Shown in pieces: positions 34,482-43,203 of a DNA stretch of 64,000 nt (position 1 is its first letter; each line of letters opens with the position of its first letter). A program made the position numbers and the translations under genes. The DNA lies in assembly GCF_002262885.1 (NCBI RefSeq), contig NZ_NKYF01000016.1, forward strand, positions 123,083-187,082. The letters run 5' to 3'. The stretch is from Pseudonocardia sp. MH-G8. Its GTDB lineage: Bacteria > Actinomycetota > Actinomycetes > Mycobacteriales > Pseudonocardiaceae. Below the pieces are notes generated by a model. It saw only the letters and a list, made by a program, of their open reading frames with translations, ran no database searches and had not been told where the DNA came from.

Positions 34482-35252
34482 ATGACCGCCGACGTGCGCC
34501 CTCCCGGCGGTCCGCTCGACACCCCGGCCTGGACCCGGCGGCCTGCGGGGCTCTCCACGGCCGTCACGCACGAGCTGGTGCGGCGGATCGTCTCCGGCGC
34601 CCTCCCCGCGGGCAGCGCGCTGCCGACCGAGCCGACGCTGTGCGAAACCTTCTCCGTCAGCCGCACCGTCGTGCGCGAGTCGGTGAAGATGCTGCAGGAG
34701 AAGGGGCTCGTGCTCGTCCGCCAGGGCTCCGGCACCGTGATCACCGCTCCGGACTCGTGGAACCTGCTCGACCAGCAGGTCCTCGCCGCGGCCATCGAGG
34801 GCGACCGCGATTCCGGCATCCTCGACGACCTCGTGGTCACCCGCCGGCTCCTGGAGGCGGACATGGCGTTCGTCGCGGCCCGCACCATCGACGACGAGGG
34901 CCTCACGCGGTTGCGCGGCCTCGTCGACCTGATGGACACCCTCGTCACCGACTGGGCGGGCTACATGCCGCGCGACAAGGAGTTCCACGACGTGATCATG
35001 AACGCGTCCGGGAACCGGATCGCCCGGGGCGTCGTGCGCTCGTTGGAGTTCCAGGCCGCCGACACCGCCCGGTACATCGGCAGCCCCGATGCCGCGGGCT
35101 GCACCGCCTCCAACCGGGGACACCGCGAGATCTACGAGCGGATCGTCGCGCGCGACGGCGCCGGGGCCGCGGAGGCGATGGCGCGCCACATCAGCGAGGC
35201 CTGGCTCGCCCGCCGGGCCGACCGGGTGGGCGCCGAGCGCCTCGAACGCTGA
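34482..35252 (+). CDS. GntR-family (FCD domain) transcriptional regulator
   Basis: 256-aa regulator. Winged helix at about residues 25-90 (HELVRRIVSGALPAGSALPTEPTLCETFSVSRTVVRESVKMLQEKGLVLVRQGSGT), followed by the all-helical FCD ligand domain with its metal-site histidine pattern (DKEFHDVIMNASGN; GHREIYERI). ATG lies 6 bases after TACGGT, so it is probably leaderless. Divergent from the Nramp/dehydratase operon and probably its repressor, responding to a carboxylate. Confidence 0.93.
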   Translation: MTADVRPPGGPLDTPAWTRRPAGLSTAVTHELVRRIVSGALPAGSALPTEPTLCETFSVSRTVVRESVKMLQEKGLVLVRQGSGTVITAPDSWNLLDQQVLAAAIEGDRDSGILDDLVVTRRLLEADMAFVAARTIDDEGLTRLRGLVDLMDTLVTDWAGYMPRDKEFHDVIMNASGNRIARGVVRSLEFQAADTARYIGSPDAAGCTASNRGHREIYERIVARDGAGAAEAMARHISEAWLARRADRVGAERLER

Positions 35253-35267
35253 CCCGCCGCGGCGCGC

Positions 35268-36281
35268 TCACCGCAGGTGACGCAGCGCGGGGTGGGCGAA
35301 CGCCTCGGGGTTGACGACGTGCGGCGGGCGCCGCGCGTCCCGCACGTCGAGCGCCGCCCGGATCGCCGCCGTGCCGTTCGCGAGCCCGAGCTCGTCGGTC
35401 CAGCAGGTGGCGTGCGGGCTGAACAGGGTGTTCGGGGCGGAGAGGATGGGGTCGTCGGGTGCGGGTGGCTCCTCGCGGAAGACGTCGAGCGCGGCGCCGG
35501 CGATGCTCCCGGTGCTCAGCGCGGCGGCCAGCGCGTCCTGGTCGACGATCGGCCCGCGTGCGACGTTGACGAGGAACGCCGTGGGCTTCATGCGCTCCAG
35601 CGCCGCGGCGTCGACGAGCCCCCGCGTGCCCTCGGTGAGCGCCGCCGTGACGAGCACGATGTCGGCCCCGGCGAGCACCGTGTGCAGGTCGCCGAGCTCG
35701 ACGCCCGCGGCCGCGGCGGCCGCGGTGTCGGCGTACGGGTCGTGGGCGATCTGGCGCATCCCGAGGGGCGCGAACATCGTGCTGACGGTCCGGCCGATGT
35801 TGCCCCAGCCGACGAACCCGAGGGTGCGCCCGGTCAGACCGGTGCCCATGTGGTCGAGCCGGTCCTGCCAGCGGTGCTCGCGTACCAGGCGGTCCTTGTC
35901 CCGCAGCCGGTGGGAGATCCCGAGCACCAGCGCCAGCGCCGCCTGCGCGACGGGCCGGGCGACGGCGTCGCGGGTGATCGTGAGCAGCGTGCCGTTCGCG
36001 GTGACCGCGGGGACGTCGACGTTGTCGTAGCCCACGCCGAAGCGGGCGACGACGCGCAGCCGGTCGGCCTGCTCGAGGGACCGGGCGGTCACCCGGGGCA
36101 GGAGACCGACCAGCGCGTCCAGGCCGGCCAGCTGCTCCGGCGGTATCTCCCCCTCGGTGACCTCCAGGAACCGGTGCTCGACGCCGGGGTCGTCCGCGAG
36201 CAGCGACAGCCCGATGTCGCCCCACCCGATGCGACCGTCCGGGGTCAGGAAATCGCCGGTCAGCCCGACCTGGAAGGTCAT
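35268..36281 (-). CDS. D-isomer-specific 2-hydroxyacid dehydrogenase
   Basis: 337-aa NAD-dependent dehydrogenase. The catalytic triad is visible: Arg in VNVARGPIVD, Glu in ALDVFREEPP, His in LFSPHATCWTDE. Dinucleotide motif LGFVGWGNIGRTVS. It would reduce or oxidise a 2-oxo/2-hydroxy acid. Start ATG 36281 overlaps the MFS stop (ATGA), so it is co-transcribed with the transporter. With the divergent aldolase it probably forms an aldol-product degradation route: the aldolase gives a 2-oxo acid that this enzyme could reduce. Confidence 0.93.
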   Translation of the reverse strand: MTFQVGLTGDFLTPDGRIGWGDIGLSLLADDPGVEHRFLEVTEGEIPPEQLAGLDALVGLLPRVTARSLEQADRLRVVARFGVGYDNVDVPAVTANGTLLTITRDAVARPVAQAALALVLGISHRLRDKDRLVREHRWQDRLDHMGTGLTGRTLGFVGWGNIGRTVSTMFAPLGMRQIAHDPYADTAAAAAAGVELGDLHTVLAGADIVLVTAALTEGTRGLVDAAALERMKPTAFLVNVARGPIVDQDALAAALSTGSIAGAALDVFREEPPAPDDPILSAPNTLFSPHATCWTDELGLANGTAAIRAALDVRDARRPPHVVNPEAFAHPALRHLR

Positions 36282-37615
36282 CAGCTCGTCCTCTCGGTCA
36301 CGACGGGGCGGGCGGTGCGGCTGACCCGCACCATGAGCAGCGCCGACAGCAGCATCAGCGCGCCCACCCCGAACATCGGCACGTGGTAGGAGCCGGTGAG
36401 GTCGGCGAGCACACCGGTGACGTACGGGGCTGCGAATCCCGCGGTGTTGCCCACGGTGTTGATCAGCGCGATGCCGGCCGCGGCGGCGGCACCGTGCAGG
36501 AAGCGCGGCGGGAACGTCCAGAAGTTCGGCATGCCGGCGAAGATCGCACACGCCGTCACCGTGATCACCGCGATGGTCGCCGCGGGCGAACCGGCGTAGA
36601 GCGCCAGCGGGATGCTCACCCCACCGACGACGGCCGGCCCCGCGACGTGCCAGGTGCGGACGCCGCGCCGGGTGGCGTCGCGGCACCACAGGTAGAGCAC
36701 GACGGCGGCCGGCAGGTACGGCACGGCCGTCACGAGGCTGGTCTCCCACACCCCGAACTCCTGGCCGGACCCCGCCTCGAACCCGGCGATGATCGTGGGC
36801 AGGAAGAAGGCCAGCGCGTAGAGCCCGTAGATGAACCCGAACGCCACGAGCGCGAGGCACCAGACCCGCCCGTCGACGAGCGCGTGGCGCACGGAGCCGG
36901 AGTGGTGCCCCGTCCCGGCCGTCTCCGCGGTCTCCCGCTGAAGCGCCGCCGTCAGCCAGGCCTTCTCGCGCGCGTCGAGCCAGCGGGCGTCGGCGGGCCG
37001 GTCCGGGAGGTAGAACCAGGCGATGACGCCGACCACGATCGCGGGCACCGCGACGCCGAGGAACATGAAGCGCCACCCGTCCAGCCCGAACAGCCCGTCC
37101 CCGCCCGCGATGAGCGCGCCCGCGAGCGGCGCACCGATCACGGTGGTGAGGGGCTGGGCGAGGTAGAACAGCGCGAGGACGCGGCTGCGGTGGCGGGCGG
37201 GCACCCACTGGGTGAGGAACAGGATCGCCCCGGGGAAGAAGCCGGCCTCGGCCACGCCCAGCAGGAAGCGCAGGACGTAGAGGCTCTCGGCGTTGCCCAC
37301 CCAGGTGAACAGGGCCGCGACGAGGCCCCACGACACCATGATCCGCGCCAGCCAGCGCCGCGCCCCGAAGCGGTGCAGCGCGAGGTTGCTGGGGACCTCC
37401 AGCAGGATGTAGCCGACGAAGAAGACGCCGGAGGCGAACCCGAACTGCGCCGCGGAGAGCGCGAGGTCGGCGTTCATCCCGTTCGGTCCGGCGAACGCGA
37501 TCGCCGTCCGGTCCAGGTAGTTGATGAAGAACATCAGGGCGACGAACGGCACGAGCCGCACGGCGACCTTGCGGATGGTGGACGTCTCGACGGGATCGGG
37601 ATCGACGGGTGTCAC
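36281..37615 (-). CDS. MFS transporter, anion:cation symporter (ACS) type
   Basis: 444-aa major facilitator protein with 12 predicted helices, close in pattern to tartrate/hydroxyphenylacetate/galactarate-type carriers: FINYLDRTAIAFAGPNGMNADLALSAAQFGFASGVFFVGYILLEVPSNL and the loop HRFGARRWLARIMVSWG between helices 2 and 3. GTG 37615 follows GGGAGG. Probably takes up the hydroxy/sugar acid metabolised by its neighbours. Confidence 0.9.
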   Translation of the reverse strand: MTPVDPDPVETSTIRKVAVRLVPFVALMFFINYLDRTAIAFAGPNGMNADLALSAAQFGFASGVFFVGYILLEVPSNLALHRFGARRWLARIMVSWGLVAALFTWVGNAESLYVLRFLLGVAEAGFFPGAILFLTQWVPARHRSRVLALFYLAQPLTTVIGAPLAGALIAGGDGLFGLDGWRFMFLGVAVPAIVVGVIAWFYLPDRPADARWLDAREKAWLTAALQRETAETAGTGHHSGSVRHALVDGRVWCLALVAFGFIYGLYALAFFLPTIIAGFEAGSGQEFGVWETSLVTAVPYLPAAVVLYLWCRDATRRGVRTWHVAGPAVVGGVSIPLALYAGSPAATIAVITVTACAIFAGMPNFWTFPPRFLHGAAAAAGIALINTVGNTAGFAAPYVTGVLADLTGSYHVPMFGVGALMLLSALLMVRVSRTARPVVTERTS

Positions 37616-37654
37616 GAGGACCTCCCTCTGACGGCGACGGTGCCGGCTCGGCGA

Positions 37655-37716
37655 CCGTAACCACGCCCGCGGAAATTGGTCAACCGGTTGACATGCGGGC
37701 CATCTGCTTGTTGCCT
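37655..37716. promoter_or_regulatory. Divergent promoters with shared -35/operator palindrome
   Basis: The perfect 14-bp palindrome GTCAACCGGTTGAC (37679-37692) supplies the -35 box of both promoters: minus strand TTGACC, 17-bp spacer, TTACGG (37655-37660) for the MFS operon; plus strand TTGACA (37688-37693), 17-bp spacer, weak TTGCCT (37711-37716) for the aldolase operon. Such a site fits FadR/GntR-type operators, and the downstream GntR gene is the likely binder. Confidence 0.6.
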
Positions 37717-37750
37717 GGCGGCAGCCACACCGCGACAGGAAGGCGCCGCC

Positions 37751-38536
37751 GTGACCCTCCCCGTGATCGAGAAGGCCCGTTCGGGCGACCTCGCGCTCGG
37801 TACGTTCGTGTTCGAGTTCGCCACCCACGGCATCGGCCGCCTCGCGGCGCACGCGGGGGCGGAGTTCGTGCTCTTCGACGCCGAGCACACCGGCTGGGGC
37901 TGGGAGACCCTCGGCGGTCTCGTGGCCACCACCCGCCCGACCGGCGCCCCGGCCTGGATCCGGATCCCCTCGGCGTTCGACCGCACCACGGTGAGTCGCG
38001 CCCTCGACGTCGGGGCGAGCGGGATCATGGCGCCGATGGTCGGCTCGGCCGAGGTGGCCGCACAGCTGGTGGACTGGGCGAAGTACCCGCCGGACGGCAG
38101 CCGCGGCGCCGCCTTCGGCGTGGCCCACGACGACTACCGCCCCGGCGACAACGTGGCCACGATGCGCCGCGCCAACAGCGACAACGTCGTGATCTGCCAG
38201 ATCGAGACGGTCGCCGGGCTCGAGGCGGTCGAGGAGATCGCCGCCGTGCCCGGCGTCGACGTCGTCTGGGTCGGCCACTTCGACCTCACCAACTCCATGG
38301 GCATCCCGGGCCAGTTCGACCACCCGGACTACCTCGCCGCGCTCGACCGCGTCGCGAAGGCCGCCGCGGACACCGGCACGGTCGCCGGCTTCATGCCCAC
38401 GTCGGTCGAGCAGGCCACCGACCTGGTCGGGCGCGGGTACTCGCTGCTCGCCTACAACGGCGACCTGTGGCTCTACCAGCAGGCACTCGCGGCGGGCATC
38501 ACGGCGATCCGCTCGGCCACCTCGTCCGGGGGCTGA
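37751..38536 (+). CDS. HpcH/HpaI-family class II aldolase
   Basis: 261-aa pyruvate/2-oxo acid aldolase. Catalytic features: FVLFDAEHTGWGWETL (base His), QIETVAGLEAVEEI (metal Glu), VWVGHFDLTNSMG (metal Asp), and a TIM-barrel length typical for 4-hydroxy-2-oxovalerate/2-keto-3-deoxy-aldarate aldolases. GTG start behind an AGGAAGG. Followed after 4 bases by the GntR gene. It likely splits a 2-oxo-hydroxy acid into pyruvate plus an aldehyde. Confidence 0.9.
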   Translation: MTLPVIEKARSGDLALGTFVFEFATHGIGRLAAHAGAEFVLFDAEHTGWGWETLGGLVATTRPTGAPAWIRIPSAFDRTTVSRALDVGASGIMAPMVGSAEVAAQLVDWAKYPPDGSRGAAFGVAHDDYRPGDNVATMRRANSDNVVICQIETVAGLEAVEEIAAVPGVDVVWVGHFDLTNSMGIPGQFDHPDYLAALDRVAKAAADTGTVAGFMPTSVEQATDLVGRGYSLLAYNGDLWLYQQALAAGITAIRSATSSGG

Positions 38537-38540
38537 CGCG

Positions 38541-39257
38541 ATGGCAGCGCCGGGCGCCGGGGTGGCGCCGATCCGGCGCGACAGCCCGGTGAGCCAGGTG
38601 GCGCGCCGGCTGCTGGACGAGCTGACCGCCGGGGAGCAACGGCCAGGCACGCGCCTGCCGTCGGAGCGGCGCCTCGCCGAGAACCTCGGCGTCGGCCGCT
38701 CGGCGATCCGCGAGGCGATCGCGGTGCTCGAGGTGCTCGGCATCGTCGAGGTCCGCGTCGGCTCGGGCACCTACGTGCGCGGCACCGTCTCCGACCTGCT
38801 GCCGCAGGCGATCGAGTGGGGCCTCATGCTCGGCGAGCGGCACACCCGCGACCTCGTGGAGGCCCGCCGCCACCTCGAGGCCGTGACGGCGCGGCTCGCG
38901 GCTCAGCGCGCCACCGACGACGACGTGGCGCGCCTGCGTGCCCGGCTCGAACGGATGCGCGAGACCGCGGACGCCGTCGCCGAGTTCACCGAGGCGGACG
39001 TCGAGTTCCACCTCGAGGTCGCGCGGATCGCGGGCAACACGGTGCTGCGCGACATCCTGCACAGCGTGCGCGCCCTGCTGCGGGTGTGGATCCAGCGGGC
39101 GGTCGGCGCCGACGGGGACACCAGCGCCACTCTCGCCGAGCACGAAGCGGTGTTCCGGGCGGTGGAGCGGAAGGCCCCGGACGCCGCGGCGACGGCGATG
39201 GAGACGCACATGGAGAAGGCGAGCGCCCGTCTCGAACGCTCGCTCTCCACCCCCTGA
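38541..39257 (+). CDS. GntR-family (FadR/FCD) transcriptional regulator
   Basis: 238-aa regulator: winged helix SQVARRLLDELTAGEQRPGTRLPSERRLAENLGVGRSAIREAIAVLEVLGIVEVRVGSGTYV (about 17-78) and FCD domain (EADVEFHLEVARIAGN; AEHEAVFRAVERKAP). Co-transcribed with the aldolase (4-base gap). Most likely represses both divergent units through the palindrome at 37679. Confidence 0.93.
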   Translation: MAAPGAGVAPIRRDSPVSQVARRLLDELTAGEQRPGTRLPSERRLAENLGVGRSAIREAIAVLEVLGIVEVRVGSGTYVRGTVSDLLPQAIEWGLMLGERHTRDLVEARRHLEAVTARLAAQRATDDDVARLRARLERMRETADAVAEFTEADVEFHLEVARIAGNTVLRDILHSVRALLRVWIQRAVGADGDTSATLAEHEAVFRAVERKAPDAAATAMETHMEKASARLERSLSTP

Positions 39258-39260
39258 CCC

Positions 39261-40163
39261 TCAGACACCCACCTCGATCAGCGCGTCCTGCACGAACTTC
39301 TTCGCCGCCGGCACCTCGTCCTCCGTGACGTGCTCGATGATCACCGGCATGTTCGGGTGCTGAGCGGCGAGCAACTGCAGGTACAGCGGGTAGTTCAGCG
39401 CGCCCTGGCCGGGGCCGTGCAGCTCCATCGCCCCGACGCCGCGGAAGGACAGGTACTCGGCGGCGCCGGTGTCGGTGTGCTTCTCGTTCGCGTCGGTGGC
39501 GCGGGCGACGTCCTTCGCGTGCGCGATCCTGATGTAGGGGCCGAGCTCGCGGAACACGCGGCGCAGCACGCCGTCCATGTCGTCGAGGTTGTGGTCCTCG
39601 TAGTAGTTGGTCGGGTCCATGACCAGTCCGAGGTGCGGGCTCGCGATGTCGCGGAACAGCCTCAGCGTGGCGTCGACCGTGCCGATGACGTTGTTGACGT
39701 AGGTCTCGACGCAGAACACGGCGTCGTGCTTCGCGGCCTCCTCCACCAGCCCGCCGACCACGTCGAGGCACTCGGCGTAGCCGGCCTCGGTGAGGTTGCG
39801 GGGGTCGGGCGCCCAGTCGCTCTCGACGTTGTACGTGCCGGTCTCGCTGATCACGTACGGGGTGCCGAGGTTGCGGCCGTTGCGGATGAGCGCGCGCAGC
39901 CGGTTCAGCCGCAGCTGCCGCTCCTCCGGGTCGGGATGGATGATGTTGGTGTAGCCCGACACGGAGACGATCGGCAGGTCGTGGCGGCGGTAGGTGTCGC
40001 GGATCTCCTTGCACTCGGCCTCGGTGAGGCCCTGCTCGCCGAACCGGGCATCGGTGAAGTCGAGGTCGAACTGGACGCAGCCGAAGCCGTGTGCCCGCGC
40101 GCGGCGGGCGGCCTCGTCGAGGTCGTGCTGGTAGATGCCGGAGAAGATGCCGACGGGCAGCAT
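39261..40163 (-). CDS. Sugar phosphate isomerase/epimerase (AP endonuclease 2 family TIM barrel)
   Basis: 300-aa xylose-isomerase-like TIM barrel of the AP_endonuc_2/IolE-type family. Metal ligands fit: SETGTYN, VFCVETYVNNV (Glu), LGLVMDPTNYYEDHN (Asp), RIAHAKDV (His), PVIIEHVTEDE (Glu). Last gene of the minus-strand sugar operon, 29 bases after the dehydrogenase. Such enzymes isomerise or dehydrate keto-inositols and related sugars; the exact substrate is not clear. The stop is 3 bases from the convergent GntR stop. Confidence 0.88.
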   Translation of the reverse strand: MLPVGIFSGIYQHDLDEAARRARAHGFGCVQFDLDFTDARFGEQGLTEAECKEIRDTYRRHDLPIVSVSGYTNIIHPDPEERQLRLNRLRALIRNGRNLGTPYVISETGTYNVESDWAPDPRNLTEAGYAECLDVVGGLVEEAAKHDAVFCVETYVNNVIGTVDATLRLFRDIASPHLGLVMDPTNYYEDHNLDDMDGVLRRVFRELGPYIRIAHAKDVARATDANEKHTDTGAAEYLSFRGVGAMELHGPGQGALNYPLYLQLLAAQHPNMPVIIEHVTEDEVPAAKKFVQDALIEVGV

Positions 40164-40192
40164 GGGGCCACTCCTTCGTGGACGGGGTTCGC

Positions 40193-41275
40193 TCAGAGGA
40201 ACTCGCCGGGCGACACGGCGCGTCGCTCGGCGATCGATCGGTAGGTGGCCTCGACCAGCGCCATCGTCTTCAGGTTGTCCCGCGCGGGGAGCGCGGGTGG
40301 CTCACCGGTGGCGAGGGCGTGCTGCAGCTGCTCCATCACGCCGCCGAAGGCGTCCGGGAACCACTGCGTGGTCCAGGTCGGCTCGACCCAGCCACCGGAC
40401 GTCTCGCTGGAGTACCGCAGGGTGGACGGGCTGCCGTCGGGGAAGTCGGGCCAGCCGAGCGTGCCGGTCGCGAGCCCGCGGGTGCCCTCCACACGCCAGC
40501 GGATGGCGACGTCACCCTCCATGCCCTCCTGCACCGGCCCGCCCCAGACGTCCTCGAACGAGAGCGCGAGCACGCCGTTCGGGAACCGCAGCGTGCTCGC
40601 CACGATGCCGTCGACGTGGGCGAACGTGGTGCGCGGGTCCGTGCGGGCCGCGGTGTAGACGTCCTCGGGCTCGCCGAACAGGTACCGCAGCGCGTCGAGG
40701 TGGTGGACGCTCATGTTGGCGATCGTCAGGCGGTCGTAGTCGCGCAGGAACGGCTGCCAGTGCGGCACGGCGCGCATGTCGACGGTGGCCGTGACGACCT
40801 CGCCGAGCTCGCCGCGGTCGATCAGCTGCTTGAGCACGCGGATCGACTGGTCGTAGCGCATGTTCTGGTTGACCGACATGACCTTGCCGGCGGCCTCGAC
40901 CTCCTCGACCAGCGCGGTGGCCGCGGCCAGGTCCAGTGCGAGCGGCTTCTGCGCGAGGATCCCGCGCACGTGGTCGTGGCGCAGGGCCGCCCGGATGACG
41001 TCGGGCTGCAGGTGCGGCGGGTAGGCGACGTCGAGGATCTGCACCGACGGGTCGGCCACCAGCTCCTCGACGGTGTCGTACACCGTGGGGATGTCCCAGC
41101 GCTTCGCCACGGCCTCGGCGTTCGAGCGGGTCCGGGAGGTGATCGCCCGCACCGGGAAGCCCGCGCGGGCGTAGGCGTCGAGCTGGACGTCGGCCATGAT
41201 GAACCCGGAGCCGACGGCACCGATGCCGAACTCGCGGCAGCGCACCGGCTGGTCGGGCACGAGATCGTCGGTCAC
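40193..41275 (-). CDS. Gfo/Idh/MocA-family dehydrogenase
   Basis: 360-aa NAD(P)-dependent sugar oxidoreductase. N-terminal Rossmann fold FGIGAVGSGFIMADVQLDAYARAGFPVRAITSR, then the signature GILAQKPLALDLAAATALVEEVEAAGKVMSVNQNMRYDQS with the catalytic Lys of the EKP-type motif (here QKP), and the active-site His region IANMSVHHLDALRYL. GTG 41275 overlaps the upstream stop (GTGA). Part of the four-gene sugar operon 39261-43055. Confidence 0.92.
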   Translation of the reverse strand: MTDDLVPDQPVRCREFGIGAVGSGFIMADVQLDAYARAGFPVRAITSRTRSNAEAVAKRWDIPTVYDTVEELVADPSVQILDVAYPPHLQPDVIRAALRHDHVRGILAQKPLALDLAAATALVEEVEAAGKVMSVNQNMRYDQSIRVLKQLIDRGELGEVVTATVDMRAVPHWQPFLRDYDRLTIANMSVHHLDALRYLFGEPEDVYTAARTDPRTTFAHVDGIVASTLRFPNGVLALSFEDVWGGPVQEGMEGDVAIRWRVEGTRGLATGTLGWPDFPDGSPSTLRYSSETSGGWVEPTWTTQWFPDAFGGVMEQLQHALATGEPPALPARDNLKTMALVEATYRSIAERRAVSPGEFL

Positions 41276-42321
41276 AGCGCCCCCACCCGGAACGTCGTCG
41301 CGTAGCGGCGCTCCTCGCCCGGTTCGAGGAAGGTCATCGACCCGTCCTCGCGGGCGGCCTGCTCGCCCTGGACGTGGTGCGTCGAGGGCTCGAATCCCAC
41401 GGCGTAGGCGCCTTCGCGCAGGTGCAGCCACTGGAAGAAGGCCGGGAACTGCGCGGTGTCGTACTCCAGCTCGAAGAACACCCCGAGCCGCTCGTTGACC
41501 AGCCGCGGACGCGCCTTGCCGGCTGCGTCGGGCTTGAGCTCGTGCTCGTAGACCTGCTCGACGAAGCCCTTCTGCGGGGCGGGCATCTCGATGTTCGAGA
41601 CGCCCTGCTCGGCCACGCTGTCGCTCTGCCAGAGCGTGCGTTCCAGGGGCAGCTCGTAGCGGGCGCCCTCGTCGAGGAACGGCCAGCCGATGTTGACGTG
41701 GTAGAGGTACATGTGCGGGGTGGGGTCGAAGCCGGCGTTGCGCACGGTGTCGATCAGCCGGATCTCGGTGCCGCCCACGTCGGCCTCGACTCGCCGGTGC
41801 AGGCGCAGGTGCTCGCCGAAGATCGCGGCCTGGCGCACCTCGCCCTCGGCCCACAGCACGCAGTTCTGGTCGTCGACCCACTGCTCGCCGTAGCCCGTCA
41901 GGCGCGCAGGGATGTTGCCGACGCGCCCGTGCAGGCCGTGCGAGACCGTCCCCCGCGGCGGGTAGCGGTACTGCGACGCGTCCACCTCGGCACCGAAGAG
42001 CGTGTGGTCCAGGCCCGCGGTGAGCAGCAGCCCGGAGAAGCTGCGCATGATCGACAGACCGTCGTCGTCGCGGTACTCGTGCAGGCCGGGGTGGCGGAAC
42101 CCGGTGGCCGAGCGCCAGCCGAAGCCGTTGCCGCGGAACTCGGCGGTGCCCAGGTCCATGGCCCGGTCGACGAGCACGTCGAACGACAGCCCGGCGCCGG
42201 TGCGGAACTCCAGCGCGCGGATCCCGCGCTCGGCGCCGTCGTCCAGCACCACCGCGCGCACCCCGCCTGCCGCGCTGACGTCCCCGGCCCGTCTCGCCAG
42301 CTCGGTCCGATCGAGCTTCAC
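41272..42321 (-). CDS. Aldose 1-epimerase-like protein (DUF4432 family)
   Basis: 349-aa beta-sandwich protein of the galactose mutarotase fold. Features: FDVLVDRAMDLGTAEFRGNGFGWRSATGFRHPG, GTVSHGLHGRVGNIPA, and MYLYHVNIGWPFLDEGARYELPL with conserved histidines and glutamates. GTG 42321 overlaps the SDR stop (GTGA). It probably equilibrates anomers of the sugar handled by the adjacent dehydrogenases. Confidence 0.88.
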   Translation of the reverse strand: MKLDRTELARRAGDVSAAGGVRAVVLDDGAERGIRALEFRTGAGLSFDVLVDRAMDLGTAEFRGNGFGWRSATGFRHPGLHEYRDDDGLSIMRSFSGLLLTAGLDHTLFGAEVDASQYRYPPRGTVSHGLHGRVGNIPARLTGYGEQWVDDQNCVLWAEGEVRQAAIFGEHLRLHRRVEADVGGTEIRLIDTVRNAGFDPTPHMYLYHVNIGWPFLDEGARYELPLERTLWQSDSVAEQGVSNIEMPAPQKGFVEQVYEHELKPDAAGKARPRLVNERLGVFFELEYDTAQFPAFFQWLHLREGAYAVGFEPSTHHVQGEQAAREDGSMTFLEPGEERRYATTFRVGAL

Positions 42322-43055
42322 GCCATCACCCACCCTCCGTTGACCTCGATGCACTGTCCCGTGACGAACGAGGAGTCCGGGCCGACCAGGAACGCCACCA
42401 CGGCGGCGAGCTCCTCGGGACGGCCGCGGCGCTTGAGCGCCTGGCGGTCCAGCACGAACCGCCGGTACTCCTCGGGGTTGTCGTGGATCTCCTCGGCAGC
42501 GGTCGGGAACGCGCCCGGCGAGACGCAGTTGACGCGCACGCCGTGCGGGCCGAGCTCGCGCGCGAGCGCCCGGGTGAACGCCGCCGCGGCGCCCTTCGTG
42601 GACACGTAGGCGGCGAGGTCGGCCCAGCCGCCGTGCATGGTGATCGAGGCGACGTTCACGATCGCCCCCTCCCCCGCGTCGGTCATCCGCCGCCCCGCTG
42701 CCTGCGCCGCCACCCAGTAGGCGCGCTGGTTGACCGCCACGACCTGCTCGTACTCGGCCAGCGGGACCTCGAGGAAGGGCCGGCTCGGGTAGACCGCGGC
42801 GTTGTTGACCAGCGCCCGCAGCGGCCCCAGCTCGGCCTCCGTGCGCGCGACCGCGGCCTCGATGGCCTCGGCGTCGCGCAGGTCCACGCGCAGCGGCAAC
42901 GCCTGCCCGCCGGCCTTCCCGACGTCCTCGGCCACGCGCTCCAGGCCGGCCTCGTCGACGTCGAGCACGGCGACGTCGAACCCGTCGGCGGCGAGGCGGA
43001 CCGCGGTGGCGTGGCCCAGCGCGCCGCCGGCGCCGGTGACCAGTGCGGCGGTCAC
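42318..43055 (-). CDS. Short-chain dehydrogenase/reductase
   Basis: 245-aa SDR: TGAGGALG cofactor loop, NNAA, catalytic Ser in VNVASITMHGG and YVSTK, and C-terminal TGQCIEVNGGWVMA. It starts the sugar operon at GTG 43055. The start overlaps, in GTGA, the stop of a 13-codon upstream reading frame that has its own ribosome binding site. The divergent region contains a LacI-type operator that may also affect this operon. Confidence 0.9.
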   Translation of the reverse strand: MTAALVTGAGGALGHATAVRLAADGFDVAVLDVDEAGLERVAEDVGKAGGQALPLRVDLRDAEAIEAAVARTEAELGPLRALVNNAAVYPSRPFLEVPLAEYEQVVAVNQRAYWVAAQAAGRRMTDAGEGAIVNVASITMHGGWADLAAYVSTKGAAAAFTRALARELGPHGVRVNCVSPGAFPTAAEEIHDNPEEYRRFVLDRQALKRRGRPEELAAVVAFLVGPDSSFVTGQCIEVNGGWVMA

Positions 43056-43093
43056 GCCGCGACCGCGCAGGGACGGAACAGCGACCGGTTCAT
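43052..43093 (-). CDS. Possible 13-aa leader peptide upstream of SDR
   Basis: Reading frame MNRSLFRPCAVAA with GAGGGGG 8 bases upstream of the ATG and its TGA overlapping the GTG of the SDR gene. The overlap is what is seen between true coupled genes in this window. It may be a leader that couples translation, or coincidence. The SDR gene itself has no good ribosome binding site of its own. Confidence 0.35.
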   Translation of the reverse strand: MNRSLFRPCAVAA

Positions 43094-43131
43094 CGGCGAA
43101 CCCCCTCGTGACGGCGATCTCGCACCCCCGA

Positions 43132-43161
43132 TTGACATCAGGATCCGGGGCTGCCTAGCGT
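43132..43161 (+). promoter_or_regulatory. Promoter of the MFS/CoA-transferase operon
   Basis: TTGACA (43132-43137), 18-bp spacer, TAGCGT (43156-43161). Transcription would begin inside the operator just downstream. Confidence 0.65.
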
Positions 43162-43163
43162 GA

Positions 43164-43189
43164 TGTTAGCGCTATCGGTAGCGCTAACA
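43164..43189. promoter_or_regulatory. LacI-type double operator
   Basis: A perfect 26-bp inverted repeat: two TGTTAGCGCTA half-units facing each other around TCGG. Each half contains the self-complementary TAGCGCTA, typical of LacI-family sites. It lies immediately after the -10 box and before ATG 43204. The LacI gene at the end of this operon is the obvious candidate regulator. Confidence 0.75.
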
Positions 43190-43203
43190 CCAGAGGAGAA
43201 CGC

